The translations under genes and the position numbers were made by a program. The notes beneath the pieces were generated by a model. It saw only the letters and a list, made by a program, of their open reading frames with translations, had not been told where the DNA came from and did no database searches. A stretch of 64,000 nucleotides of DNA from Actinoplanes sp. N902-109 (GTDB taxonomy: Bacteria > Actinomycetota > Actinomycetes > Mycobacteriales > Micromonosporaceae): positions 62,001 through 126,000 of the forward strand of contig NC_021191.1 of assembly GCF_000389965.1 (NCBI RefSeq), written 5' to 3'. Shown here piece by piece: positions 14,235 through 22,041 of the stretch (within the stretch, counting starts at the first letter, position 1; every line of letters begins with the position of its first letter).

Positions 14235-14774
14235 CTAGATGTCGTCGCCGGTGAGCAGGCCGCGGATGTCGTGCGCCGAGCCGGGTGGGCATTCGTTGAC
14301 GATCACGGCGGTGCCCACCACGGTCGCGCCCAGGCCGGTGAGCAGGCTGGTCAGGGCGCCTGATTGCGCGCCGGTGACGGCCCAGTCGTCGACTATCAGC
14401 GCGCTGTCGCCCGTACCGAGAAGATGGGTTCTGATGCCCAGGCGTTGCGCGTCGCCGCGGTGGTCCGCTGGAACGTCCACCCAGGTCATCGGCTCGGCGA
14501 TGGGACGGCGGGCGCCTTCGCGGTAGGCCTCGACGAAGCCGGCCCCGAGGGCGCGGGCGACCAGCGGGCCCACCAGGAAGCCGGTGACCTCGGGGGAGAT
14601 GACCACGGTCGGGCGGGCGCCGGGGAAGAGTCCGGCGAGTCCGGGGCCGAGGCCGTCGAGGACCTGTGGGGAGCGCCACCATCCCGAGCGGTCGCTGACG
14701 AGCAGCCCGCTGCCCGGTTCCGGCTCGGTCCAGCGGAAGGTCGCCCTCAGCAGGGCACGAAGGTCGGCTGACAC
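14235..14774 (-). CDS. Phosphoribosyltransferase-family protein
   Basis: About 179 residues from the GTG at 14774. The PRPP-binding motif is seen as DSALIVDDWAVTGAQSGAL, and the hood region carries VVISPEVTGFLVGPLVARALG. This resembles adenine/orotate phosphoribosyltransferases, but no exact substrate can be named. An ATG 32 codons earlier is possible, but the added stretch is Arg-rich and unlike the family. It diverges from the phosphatase gene with only about 100 bp between them. Confidence 0.78.
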   Translation of the reverse strand: MSADLRALLRATFRWTEPEPGSGLLVSDRSGWWRSPQVLDGLGPGLAGLFPGARPTVVISPEVTGFLVGPLVARALGAGFVEAYREGARRPIAEPMTWVDVPADHRGDAQRLGIRTHLLGTGDSALIVDDWAVTGAQSGALTSLLTGLGATVVGTAVIVNECPPGSAHDIRGLLTGDDI

Positions 14775-14875
14775 GCTGCCATGGTGGCATCGCCGTGCTC
14801 GCGCCCGGCGCACCGACCGGCCATAACCCGATGGCCGTGGGGTCAACTTGATGCCGTTGCCGGGGTCCATCAGGC

Positions 14876-16003
14876 ATGCTGTTCGGCGTACCCATGGCGA
14901 AGCTCCCGGCGGCCAGAAATCCGCTCACCACCAGATCCCGTGCCGGTCTCGGCGCGGCCCTCGTGCTGCTCGTGGCGCTGTCCGGGCTGGCAGTGTCCGA
15001 TCACGGCGAGGCGCACTACGTCGGGTTGTTCGCGATCGTCCCGCTCGTGGCTGCTGTGTTCGCCTGGTGGCAGCCTGTGCTGGGAGTGGGTGTGCTGGCC
15101 ACCGTCGTCGGTGCGGGTTTCACGGCGGCCAGCGGTGGGGTGGACGCCGCCGGGTTGATCAATGTGCTGGGGATCGCGCTCGGCACCGGGCTGGGTGCCG
15201 AGGTCGCGCGCATGCGCCAGCGGCAGGAGGAACGGGTCGCCGAGTTGTGGAAGCTCGCCACGGTGGCCCAGCAGGCGGTGCTGCGCCCGCTCGGTCCGCA
15301 GGTCGGCGCGCTGGCGGTGGCCGGTCGCTACATCTCCGCCTCCACCTCCGCGGACATCGGCGGCGATCTGTACGAAGCGTTGGACACCCCGTACGGCGTG
15401 CGCATCATCATCGGTGACGTACGCGGCAAGGGCCTGGACGCGGTCCGGCTGGCCAGCATCGTGCTGGGGTCCTACCGGCACGTGGCCTACGAGCGTGCCG
15501 ACCTGCGGGCGGTCGTCACCGATCTGGACCGGGCGGTGGCCCGGGTGGTCGGTGACGAGGACTTCGTGACCGCTGCCCTGGTCGAGGAGCGCGGTGGCAC
15601 GCTGACGATCGTCAACTGTGGACATCCGGCGCCGTTGTTGCTGCGCCGGGGCACGGTGATCACCCTGGAGCCGCCGTCGCCCGCGCCGCCGCTGGGGTTC
15701 ATGCCGGTGGCGCGCCCACGGGTGGAGCGGCTGGAGCCCGGTGACCGGTTGTTGTTGTTCACCGACGGGCTGGGTGAGGCGCGCCGCGACGGTGAGTTCT
15801 TCCCGACGACGGATCGCGCCTGGCGGCTGCTCGGTCACGGCACGGTCGGCGACGGTCTGGCGTCGTTGGAGACCGCTCTGGTCGACTGGGTGCAGGGGCA
15901 GCTCGACGACGACATCGCCCTGGTGCTGCTGGAGTACGCCGGGCCCGGTGCCGGCCCGGCCGTACCCATGCCCAGCTGGGAAGTCGGTGCCGCCGGCAGC
16001 TAG
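14876..16003 (+). CDS. Membrane-bound PP2C/SpoIIE-type serine phosphatase
   Basis: A 375-residue protein. Three to four hydrophobic segments (about residues 22-110) anchor it; a helical linker MRQRQEERVAELWKLA leads to a PPM/SpoIIE phosphatase domain. The metal-binding signature is complete: DIGGDLYEA, GDVRGKGLDAVR, VNCGHPAPLLL, LFTDGLGEARR and the final DDDIALVLLEY. Such RsbU/SpoIIE-like enzymes dephosphorylate anti-sigma-factor antagonists; no partner gene lies nearby. The ATG at 14894 is an alternative start. It converges with the next gene, the two stops overlapping. Confidence 0.9.
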   Translation: MLFGVPMAKLPAARNPLTTRSRAGLGAALVLLVALSGLAVSDHGEAHYVGLFAIVPLVAAVFAWWQPVLGVGVLATVVGAGFTAASGGVDAAGLINVLGIALGTGLGAEVARMRQRQEERVAELWKLATVAQQAVLRPLGPQVGALAVAGRYISASTSADIGGDLYEALDTPYGVRIIIGDVRGKGLDAVRLASIVLGSYRHVAYERADLRAVVTDLDRAVARVVGDEDFVTAALVEERGGTLTIVNCGHPAPLLLRRGTVITLEPPSPAPPLGFMPVARPRVERLEPGDRLLLFTDGLGEARRDGEFFPTTDRAWRLLGHGTVGDGLASLETALVDWVQGQLDDDIALVLLEYAGPGAGPAVPMPSWEVGAAGS

Positions 16004-16308
16004 CTCGCCGCGGCCGCGGTCTCGGCCTCGGTCGTGTTCCCGGCGGCCGGTTCGGGCGCCTCCACGTCGACCGGCTCGGCCACCGAAGGCACGTCGACCG
16101 GCTCGGCCACCGAAGGTACGTCGACCGGTTCGATCACCGAGGGCACGTCGACCGGCTCGATCACCGAGGGCAGATCGACCGGCTTGGCCGGCGCGGGTAC
16201 GACAGCGCGGGCGGTGACGGTCTCGGGCTGCCGGTGCCGGCCCACGTAGTGCTTGGGCTGGTCGGCCTGACGAGGCTCCGGAATCAGGCTCTTGATCGTG
16301 GCGAACAT
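16000..16308 (-). CDS. Small repeat protein with PVDVPSV repeats
   Basis: A 102-residue protein with a clear GGGAGG ribosome binding site. A basic N-terminal third (FATIKSLIPEP, GRHRQPETV) is followed by four nine-residue repeats, EPVDVPSVI/A, encoded by 27-bp DNA repeats, and an acidic Ala-rich end. No signal peptide or enzyme motif is present. It is probably disordered. The function is unknown. Confidence 0.6.
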   Translation of the reverse strand: MFATIKSLIPEPRQADQPKHYVGRHRQPETVTARAVVPAPAKPVDLPSVIEPVDVPSVIEPVDVPSVAEPVDVPSVAEPVDVEAPEPAAGNTTEAETAAAAS

Positions 16309-16484
16309 CAGTGACCTCCCCAGATCTGTGTACGGCCTTCGCGTACACCCGGAGCAACGAGGCTCGGAGCACGTCGATACGTCCGCGTGGCGGCACTGTC
16401 AGCAAATGGCCGAACGGCTGTCTGATCTCCCACCGATCGGCGAGGTTTGACCCGCAACACCGACTTGTCGGGCCCTACCGCGCG

Positions 16485-16513
16485 GTAATACAGTGTTTAT
16501 TACTGACGGGTAA
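16485..16513. promoter_or_regulatory. Overlapping inverted repeats upstream of the acyl-CoA dehydrogenase gene
   Basis: GTAATA (16485-16490) and TATTAC (16498-16503) form one inverted repeat with 7-nt spacing. TTAC (16500-16503) and GTAA (16510-16513) form a second with 6-nt spacing. Both lie 30-60 bp before the start at 16543. TTAC...GTAA sites are typical of TetR-type repressors of fatty-acid degradation, so an acyl-CoA-responsive regulator is plausible. Confidence 0.4.
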
Positions 16514-16542
16514 CTCGCGTCCGGGAAGCGGGGCCACACCAC

Positions 16543-18399
16543 ATGACTCACTACAAGAGCAACCTGCGCGACCTCGAGTTCAACCTCTTCGAGGTCTTCG
16601 GTGCCGATCGTGCCTTCGGCCAGGCGCCGTACGACGGCATCGACGTGGACACCGCGCGGGACGTGCTTGCCGAGGTCAACCGCCTCGCCCGCGAGGACCT
16701 CGCGGCCAGCTACACCGACGCCGACCGCAACCCGCCGCGGTTCGACCCGGCGACGCACACCGCACCGCTGCCCGAGTCGTTCAAGAAGTCGTACGCGCAC
16801 TTCATGGCCTCGGAGTTCTGGCGGCTCGACCTGCCCGAGAGCCTCGGCGGCACGCTCGCCCCGCGGGCGCTGTGGTGGGCCATCGCCGAGCAGGTGCTGG
16901 GCGCGAACGCCCCGGTGTGGATGTACTCCTCCGGCCCCTCCTTCGCGCACGTCGTCGAGGTCGAGGGCACCCCGGAGCAGAAGAAGTGGGCCCAGCTCTT
17001 CGTCGACAAGCAGTGGGGTTCGACGATGGTGCTGACCGAGCCGGACGCCGGTTCCGACGTCGGCGCCGGCCGCACCCGCGCGATCCCGCAGCCGGACGGC
17101 TCGTGGCACATCGAGGGCGTCAAGCGCTTCATCACCTCGGGTGAGCACGACCTCAGCGACAACATCATCCACTATGTGCTCGCGCGTCCCGTGGGCGTCG
17201 AGGGCGCGGGTGGCCCGGGCACCAAGGGCCTGTCGCTGTTCATCGTGCCGAAGTACCACTTCGACGCCGAGACCGGCGAGCTGGGCGAGCGCAACGGCGT
17301 CTACGCCACCAACGTCGAGCACAAGATGGGCCTCAAGGTCTCCAACACCTGTGAGATGACCTTCGGCGAGCACGGCACCCCGGCCAAGGGCTGGCTGCTC
17401 GGCGACGTGCACCAGGGCATCCGGCAGATGTTCATGATCATCGAGTACGCCCGGATGATGGTCGGCACCAAGGCGATCGCCACCCTGTCGACGGGCTACC
17501 TGAACGCATTGGAGTACGCGAAGAACCGCGTCCAGGGCGCCGACCTCACCGAGAATTCCAACAAGGCCGCACCGCGGGTCACCATCACCCACCACCCGGA
17601 CGTACGCCGCTCGCTGATGCTGCAGAAGGCGTACGCGGAGGGTCTGCGGTCCTTGGTCATCTACACCGCGACCTGGCAGGACAAGGTCGCGATCGCCCAG
17701 GCGGCCGGCGACACCGAGGCCGCGAAGACCGCCAGCAAGGTCAACGACCTGCTGCTGCCGCTGGTCAAGGGCGTGGGCTCGGAGCGGGCCTACGAGCTGC
17801 TCGGGCACGAGTCGTTGCAGACCTACGGCGGCTCCGGCTTCCTGCAGGACTACCCGCTCGAGCAGTACGTCCGCGACGCCAAGATCGACACCCTGTACGA
17901 GGGCACCACCGCGATCCAGAGCCTCGACCTGATCTTCCGCAAGATCGTCAAGGACGGCGGCGGCGCGCTGGCCACGATCGCCGGTGCGATGCAGCAGTTC
18001 GTCGAGAGCGAGGCCGGCAACGGTCAGCTCAAGGTCGAGCGGCTCGCGCTGGGCCGCGCACTCGGCGAGATGCAGGCCATCCTCGGCGTGCAGATGGGCT
18101 GGCTGCAGGCGGTGCAGGGTGGCGACACCCGCGAGCTCTACAAGGTCGGCCTGACCTCCCGCCGGGTGCTGCTGGCGCTCGGTGACGTCACGGTCGCGTG
18201 GCTGCTGCTGCGCGGCGCCGAGGTCGCCCTGCAGAAGCTGGGCACCGAGCTGAGTGCCGCCGACAAGGCGTTCTACGAGGGCAAGGTGGCCGCGGCTCGG
18301 TTCTTCGCCCGCGAGGTGCTGCCGCGCATCGGTGCTGACCGCCGGATCATCGAGGCCACCACGCTCGACCTGATGGACCTGCCCGAAGAAGCTTTCTGA
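16543..18399 (+). CDS. fadE: FadE5-type acyl-CoA dehydrogenase
   Basis: A 618-residue flavoenzyme of the long acyl-CoA dehydrogenase branch (mycobacterial FadE5 type), which oxidises acyl-CoA to the enoyl-CoA in beta-oxidation. The N-terminal THYKSNLRDLEFNLFEVFG is diagnostic of this branch. The FAD/acyl-binding strand is MVLTEPDAGSDVG and GVKRFITSGEHD; the helical domain has ARMMVGTKAI, and the catalytic-base region is DTLYEGTTAIQSLDL. The extra C-terminal domain (about 480-618) accounts for its length over ordinary 380-residue family members. A terminator follows directly. No fadA/fadB partner is adjacent. Confidence 0.93.
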   Translation: MTHYKSNLRDLEFNLFEVFGADRAFGQAPYDGIDVDTARDVLAEVNRLAREDLAASYTDADRNPPRFDPATHTAPLPESFKKSYAHFMASEFWRLDLPESLGGTLAPRALWWAIAEQVLGANAPVWMYSSGPSFAHVVEVEGTPEQKKWAQLFVDKQWGSTMVLTEPDAGSDVGAGRTRAIPQPDGSWHIEGVKRFITSGEHDLSDNIIHYVLARPVGVEGAGGPGTKGLSLFIVPKYHFDAETGELGERNGVYATNVEHKMGLKVSNTCEMTFGEHGTPAKGWLLGDVHQGIRQMFMIIEYARMMVGTKAIATLSTGYLNALEYAKNRVQGADLTENSNKAAPRVTITHHPDVRRSLMLQKAYAEGLRSLVIYTATWQDKVAIAQAAGDTEAAKTASKVNDLLLPLVKGVGSERAYELLGHESLQTYGGSGFLQDYPLEQYVRDAKIDTLYEGTTAIQSLDLIFRKIVKDGGGALATIAGAMQQFVESEAGNGQLKVERLALGRALGEMQAILGVQMGWLQAVQGGDTRELYKVGLTSRRVLLALGDVTVAWLLLRGAEVALQKLGTELSAADKAFYEGKVAAARFFAREVLPRIGADRRIIEATTLDLMDLPEEAF

Positions 18400-18417
18400 C
18401 GCATCCCCCACACGAGA

Positions 18418-18447
18418 CCCGGCGGACAACAACGTCCGCCGGGTTTT
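18418..18447 (+). terminator. Rho-independent terminator after fadE
   Basis: Stem CCCGGCGGAC with GTCCGCCGGG, a 6-nt loop and a following TTTT, 19 bases after the fadE stop. The sixA-like gene converges on it from the other side. Confidence 0.85.
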
Positions 18448-18450
18448 GTG

Positions 18451-18966
18451 TCAGCCCCTGGCGGTGTGCGTCGTGACCCGCGACATCGCGCCCGGCTCGG
18501 TGCCCGACCAGGGTCCCTCCGCGCGGTGCACCGCCAGCCCCGAGGTGCGCAAGGCCTCGGCAAGACCCATCTCCTCGTACGGTCGGAGCAGCACCGACAC
18601 ATCGGACATGGTGGGATTATGACCAATGATCAGGACCGTCCGTACGGTGTCCGGCACCGCCCGCAGCAGGTCGATGACCTCGGTGCGACCCCCGTGGTAG
18701 AGCCCCGGCTCGTAGTGGACCTCGGGACCGCCGCCGTCGGGGGCCGCCTGGGCCAGTGCGACCGCCACGCCGTGCCAGGTCTGCCGGGTGCGCACCGCGG
18801 GCGAGCAGAGCACCAGCTGCGGGTGCAGCCGCTGGTCAGCCAGCCAGGCCCCGGCGGCGTCGGCGTTGGCCCGTCCCGTCGCGGTCAGCTGACGGTCGAT
18901 GTCGGGAAGTTCGCCGCCGGGCTCGGCCTTGGCGTGCCGCAGCAGGACGAGGGTTCGCGTGCTCAT
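18451..18966 (-). CDS. SixA-like phosphohistidine phosphatase
   Basis: A 171-residue histidine phosphatase of the SixA branch. The start at 18966 gives STRTLVLLRHAKAEP, with the catalytic Arg10-His11 at the usual distance. The second half contains LIIGHNPTMSDVS with the second catalytic His. SixA enzymes remove phosphate from His-containing phosphotransfer domains; which protein is targeted here is unknown. The single-domain length fits SixA. Confidence 0.88.
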   Translation of the reverse strand: MSTRTLVLLRHAKAEPGGELPDIDRQLTATGRANADAAGAWLADQRLHPQLVLCSPAVRTRQTWHGVAVALAQAAPDGGGPEVHYEPGLYHGGRTEVIDLLRAVPDTVRTVLIIGHNPTMSDVSVLLRPYEEMGLAEALRTSGLAVHRAEGPWSGTEPGAMSRVTTHTARG

Positions 18967-19069
18967 GATGCTCAGCTTGCCTGATTGAGATTTCCACCGC
19001 CTGGGTAGACACCCGTATCGACGTATTGCCGCGGCTCGGTGCGGCAGCCACGAGCCAGGGAGGTCCACC

Positions 19070-19375
19070 ATGGGCATCGGCGGAAGTATTTTCCTTCTCG
19101 CGTTGGGGGCGATCCTTGCGTTCGCCGTCAACGCCAACATCAGCGGCCTCGATATCAACGTCGTGGGCTATGTTTTGATGCTGGCCGGTCTGGTCGGCCT
19201 CATCCTGACGCTCTACTTCTGGAACAGCCGGCGTCGTCCGGCGGCCGCGGTCGTCGATGAGCGCCAGGTCGTGCGGGACGAGCCGGTCTACCGCGACGGC
19301 CAGGTCGTGCAGGAGTACCACCACACCACCCGGCGTCAGTCGCCGCCCCCGCCGCCGCCGTCGTACGGCGCCTGA
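19070..19375 (+). CDS. DUF6458-like small membrane protein
   Basis: A 101-residue protein with two membrane segments (about 5-22 and 32-50), the pattern GIGGSIFLLALGAILAFAV then DINVVGYVLMLAGLVGLI, and a hydrophilic tail ending in a polyproline stretch. This is the layout of a widespread actinobacterial family of unknown function. The ATG follows GGGAGGT. Confidence 0.8.
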   Translation: MGIGGSIFLLALGAILAFAVNANISGLDINVVGYVLMLAGLVGLILTLYFWNSRRRPAAAVVDERQVVRDEPVYRDGQVVQEYHHTTRRQSPPPPPPSYGA

Positions 19376-19385
19376 GCAGTCAGCG

Positions 19386-19420
19386 AAAGGCAGCACCGAC
19401 CGCGATCGGTGCTGCCTTTT
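19386..19420. terminator. Bidirectional terminator between the DUF6458-like gene and qorB
   Basis: An 11-bp stem, GGCAGCACCGA with TCGGTGCTGCC, and a 6-nt loop, with AAA on the left and TTTT on the right, so it serves both converging genes. Confidence 0.85.
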
Positions 19421-19433
19421 CTGCTTTTCCGGG

Positions 19434-20279
19434 TCAGGCGAGTGCGCCCCGCACCACCTCGGTGAACGGCGTCACCGGACGGCCGAGCAGCTTCTCCAGG
19501 TCCTCGGTGCCGGTGAACAGCGCACCGCCGGTCGCGGCCCGGTCGGAGTCGGCGAACACGGCGGCAGCCTCCTTGGGCAGACCCACGCTGACGAGGAACT
19601 CGGTGTACTCCTCCGGGCTGAGGTTGCGGTACGTCACCGTACGGCCGGACTGCCGGGACACCTCGGCGGCGAGCTCGTTGAGGGTGACCGCCTCGCCGCC
19701 CAGCTCGTACACCTGCTGGTCGAGGTCGTCGGCGACGATCGCGGCCGCAGCCGCCTCGGCCAGCTCGGCCCGCGGCACGATGCTGATCTTGCCGTCGCCC
19801 GCGGCGCCGGTGAAGCCGTGCTCCAGGGCGCCCTTGACGTTGTAGTTCTCGATGTACCAACCGTTGCGCAGGAAGACCGACGGGATGCCCGAGGCGGTCA
19901 GCGCATTCTCGGTGGCGACGTGCTCGCCGGCCAGGATCATGTCGCTGGTGGCGGCATGCGGCGCACTGGTGTAGACGATCTTGCTGATCCCGGCCGCCTT
20001 TGCGGCGTCGACCACGTTCTGGTGCTGCTGCACCCGCTGACCGACCTCGCTGCCCGAGACGAACAGCAGCTTGTCGGCCCCCGCGAACGCTTCCCGCAGC
20101 GAGGCCGGGTCGTCGTACGAGGCCTGCTTGACGATCACGCCGCGGTCCGCCAGTTCCTTGACCTTCTCCACGCTGCGCCCCACCGCGACGATCTGGTCGG
20201 CGGGCACGCCGCGGCTCAGCAACGACTCGATGGCAACGCGGCCGAAGTGTCCGGTGGCGCCGGTGACGACGATGGTCAT
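19434..20279 (-). CDS. qorB: NAD(P)H:quinone oxidoreductase, QorB/YtfG type
   Basis: A 281-residue atypical short-chain reductase of the NmrA/QorB group. The start at 20279 (GGGAG ribosome binding site) gives TIVVTGATGHFGRVAIESLL, the GxxGxxG dinucleotide site. Family landmarks are EVGQRVQQHQNVVDAAKAAG, IPSVFLRNGWYIENY and VYELGGEAVTLNELA, very similar in pattern to E. coli QorB. It reduces quinones with NADPH and protects from quinone stress. An HxlR repressor gene diverges from it, the same pairing as qorB/ytfH and actinobacterial qor2/qorR. Confidence 0.9.
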   Translation of the reverse strand: MTIVVTGATGHFGRVAIESLLSRGVPADQIVAVGRSVEKVKELADRGVIVKQASYDDPASLREAFAGADKLLFVSGSEVGQRVQQHQNVVDAAKAAGISKIVYTSAPHAATSDMILAGEHVATENALTASGIPSVFLRNGWYIENYNVKGALEHGFTGAAGDGKISIVPRAELAEAAAAAIVADDLDQQVYELGGEAVTLNELAAEVSRQSGRTVTYRNLSPEEYTEFLVSVGLPKEAAAVFADSDRAATGGALFTGTEDLEKLLGRPVTPFTEVVRGALA

Positions 20280-20376
20280 GATCGTTTTCTCCCTTGTCAG
20301 CGGTGGCTGGGCGGCCACCCGTCAACAGCAACGTGGCAGGTCAAGGATCACTTCCCGATAGAGAGTGAGCACCTTG

Positions 20377-20389
20377 AAGTGCAGTACTT
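20377..20389. promoter_or_regulatory. Candidate HxlR (QorR-like) operator in the qorB divergon
   Basis: AAGTGCAGTACTT is an inverted repeat, AAGT-N5-ACTT, in the space between the two divergent genes, 15 bases before the regulator start. HxlR proteins of this type bind such ACTT/AAGT half-sites. It is supported by position and symmetry only. Confidence 0.4.
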
Positions 20390-20403
20390 ACCTGAGGGAT
20401 AGT

Positions 20404-20766
20404 GTGCAGGTGGAAGCGGACGTCTATGCCAGGAGTTGTCCCAGCCGCCAGGTGCTCGACCGCATCGGTGACGCCTGGAGCGTGCTCATTGTCAGCTCGC
20501 TCAAGGACGGCTCGCAGCGTTACACCGAGCTTGCCCAGCGGATCCCCGGGGTGAGTCCCAAGATGCTGACCCAGACGCTGCGCGGGCTGGAACGCGACGG
20601 GCTGGTCACGCGCACGGTGCACGCGGTGGTGCCGCCCCGGGTCGACTACGCGCTCACCACGCTCGGGCGCAGCTTGCTCGGGTTGTGCGAGGCGCTGACG
20701 CAGTGGGCCGAGACGCACATCGGTGACGTGCTCGAGGCCCGGGACACCTACGACGCGCGATCCTGA
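20404..20766 (+). CDS. HxlR-family transcriptional regulator of qorB
   Basis: A 120-residue winged-helix repressor. I place the start at the GTG at 20404 because GAGGG lies 5 bases before it; upstream in-frame starts would add poorly conserved residues. SCPSRQVLDRIGDAWSVLIV is the family opening, and its Cys is the redox sensor in QorR/YodB-like members. The recognition helix region is RYTELAQRIPGVSPKMLTQTLRGLE and the wing RTVHAVVPPRVDYALT. Divergence from qorB suggests a quinone- or thiol-stress switch. Confidence 0.88.
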   Translation: MQVEADVYARSCPSRQVLDRIGDAWSVLIVSSLKDGSQRYTELAQRIPGVSPKMLTQTLRGLERDGLVTRTVHAVVPPRVDYALTTLGRSLLGLCEALTQWAETHIGDVLEARDTYDARS

Positions 20767-21307
20767 AGCCGGTCCAGGGCGGCATCCGTGTGCCGGAGCA
20801 CCAAGATGTGCCGTCCGCTGCACTGACCCGCAGCCGTGCACCTGGAATGCGGGCGGCCAGCCACTCTCTGTGCGCGGCCGGCACCACCCGGTCCTGCCCG
20901 CCATGCAGCAGCGCCGGTGCAGTGATCGACGCCGGGTCGCAGCGCCATGGCGAGAGATACGCCCGGTGGTCGGCCCCCTGCGGCTCCGGGCCGCTGGCCT
21001 GGGCCGGTCCGGCCACCTCGCCGAACCAGCCTCACGGACCGTCGAACATCGCCCGGTCAGCCCCGGTGAAATCCACCCCGTCGGACGGCGTCCGGTCGCG
21101 CAGCGCGGCGAGGCTGTGCGGACCCATGCCGGCAAACCAGTCCAGCCCTGCCGGCGTCGCGGGGAGCCGGCGTCGCGATCACTGCGACGCCCACACCCGA
21201 TCGCCGAGCAGCGCCGCCGTGGCCAGGGCATGCGAGCTGCCACCGCAATGGCCTGCCACCGCGAACCGGTCGACGCCCAGCGCGTCGGCGACCCGCAGCG
21301 AGGTCAC
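20748..21307 (-). pseudogene. Alpha/beta hydrolase remnant, several frameshifts
   Basis: No frame is open throughout, but hydrolase homology runs in order across three frames. Pieces: RVADALGVDRFAVAGHCGG with a helix ALATAALLGDRV (stop at 21179-21181); then LDWFAGMGPHSLAALRDRTP; then ITAPALLHGGQDRVVPAAH; finally HILVLRHTDAALDRL. The nucleophile position reads GHCGG rather than GHSxG. The N-terminal third is missing, cut exactly at the hemolysin III stop. The tail runs 19 bases into the convergent HxlR gene. Confidence 0.75.
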
Positions 21308-21981
21308 GCATACAGCGAGAAGTAGATCGCGATGTGGTGGCAGACAGCAGCGATCAGCGTGCAGGCGTGGAAGAACTCGTGATGGCCGAAGACGGTGGGC
21401 CACGGGTTGGGCCGGCGCAGCGCGTAGAACACGGCGCCGACGCTGTAGATGACCCCGCCGGCGGCCAGCAGCACGAGAACGGTGACCCCACCGGTGTGCA
21501 GCACATCGGGCAGAATCGCCACCGCACCCCAGCCGAGCGCCAGATAGAGCGGTGCCCCGGCCCAGCGGGGCAGGTGCGGCCAGATGCTCTTGAGGGCCAC
21601 GCCGCCCAGCGCACCACCCCAGATCAGGCTCAGCATCAGCGTCGCCTTGCCGGGGTGCAGCAGCAGGACGCAGAACGGCGTGTACGTCCCCGCGATGAAG
21701 ATGAAGATCATCGAGTGGTCGGCACGCCGCATCAGCTGATAGCCGCGCTCGCTCCAGACTCGCCGGTGATAGAGCGCGCTGATGCCGAACAAACCGCACA
21801 CCGTGACGCTGTAGACGAGGACGCTGAGGAACGGCGACATGCCCGGCCGTGACAACGCGATCGAGCACAACACCACACCGCAGGCAAGCGCGACGAAGAA
21901 GGCGTACTGATGCAGCCGGCCGCGCAGACGCGGCTTGCCGAGATCGGCCGGCTTCATCCGGAACGGGGCTGAGGTGGTCAC
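21304..21981 (-). CDS. Hemolysin III/PAQR-family membrane protein
   Basis: A 225-residue seven-helix membrane protein of the PAQR/hemolysin III family. The conserved residues are visible: SALYHRRVW after helix 2, RRADHSMIFIFIAGTYTPF (Asp-His), and the C-terminal GHHEFFHACTLIAAVCHHIAIYF with the zinc-binding His residues. Bacterial members may be ceramidase-like hydrolases or influence membrane fluidity; the name does not prove haemolysis. The start is a GTG. A TACGGCACCGTA palindrome lies just upstream. Confidence 0.92.
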   Translation of the reverse strand: MTTSAPFRMKPADLGKPRLRGRLHQYAFFVALACGVVLCSIALSRPGMSPFLSVLVYSVTVCGLFGISALYHRRVWSERGYQLMRRADHSMIFIFIAGTYTPFCVLLLHPGKATLMLSLIWGGALGGVALKSIWPHLPRWAGAPLYLALGWGAVAILPDVLHTGGVTVLVLLAAGGVIYSVGAVFYALRRPNPWPTVFGHHEFFHACTLIAAVCHHIAIYFSLYA

Positions 21982-21992
21982 GTGACTAAGGT

Positions 21993-22004
21993 TACGGCAC
22001 CGTA
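21993..22004. promoter_or_regulatory. Palindrome upstream of the hemolysin III gene
   Basis: TACGGCACCGTA is symmetric apart from its two central bases, and it is flanked by two GGTTAC direct repeats (ending at 21995 and 22010). It lies 12 bases before the start codon. TACGG...CCGTA half-sites are typical of TetR operators in actinobacteria. Confidence 0.45.
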
Positions 22005-22041
22005 GGTTACTGACAAGTAGTCACTCCTGTCACATCGCGCG

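Noticed and set aside
19257..20402. 381-codon plus-strand open frame over qorB
   Set aside because: It is a shadow of qorB on the other strand; the QorB family match is unambiguous.
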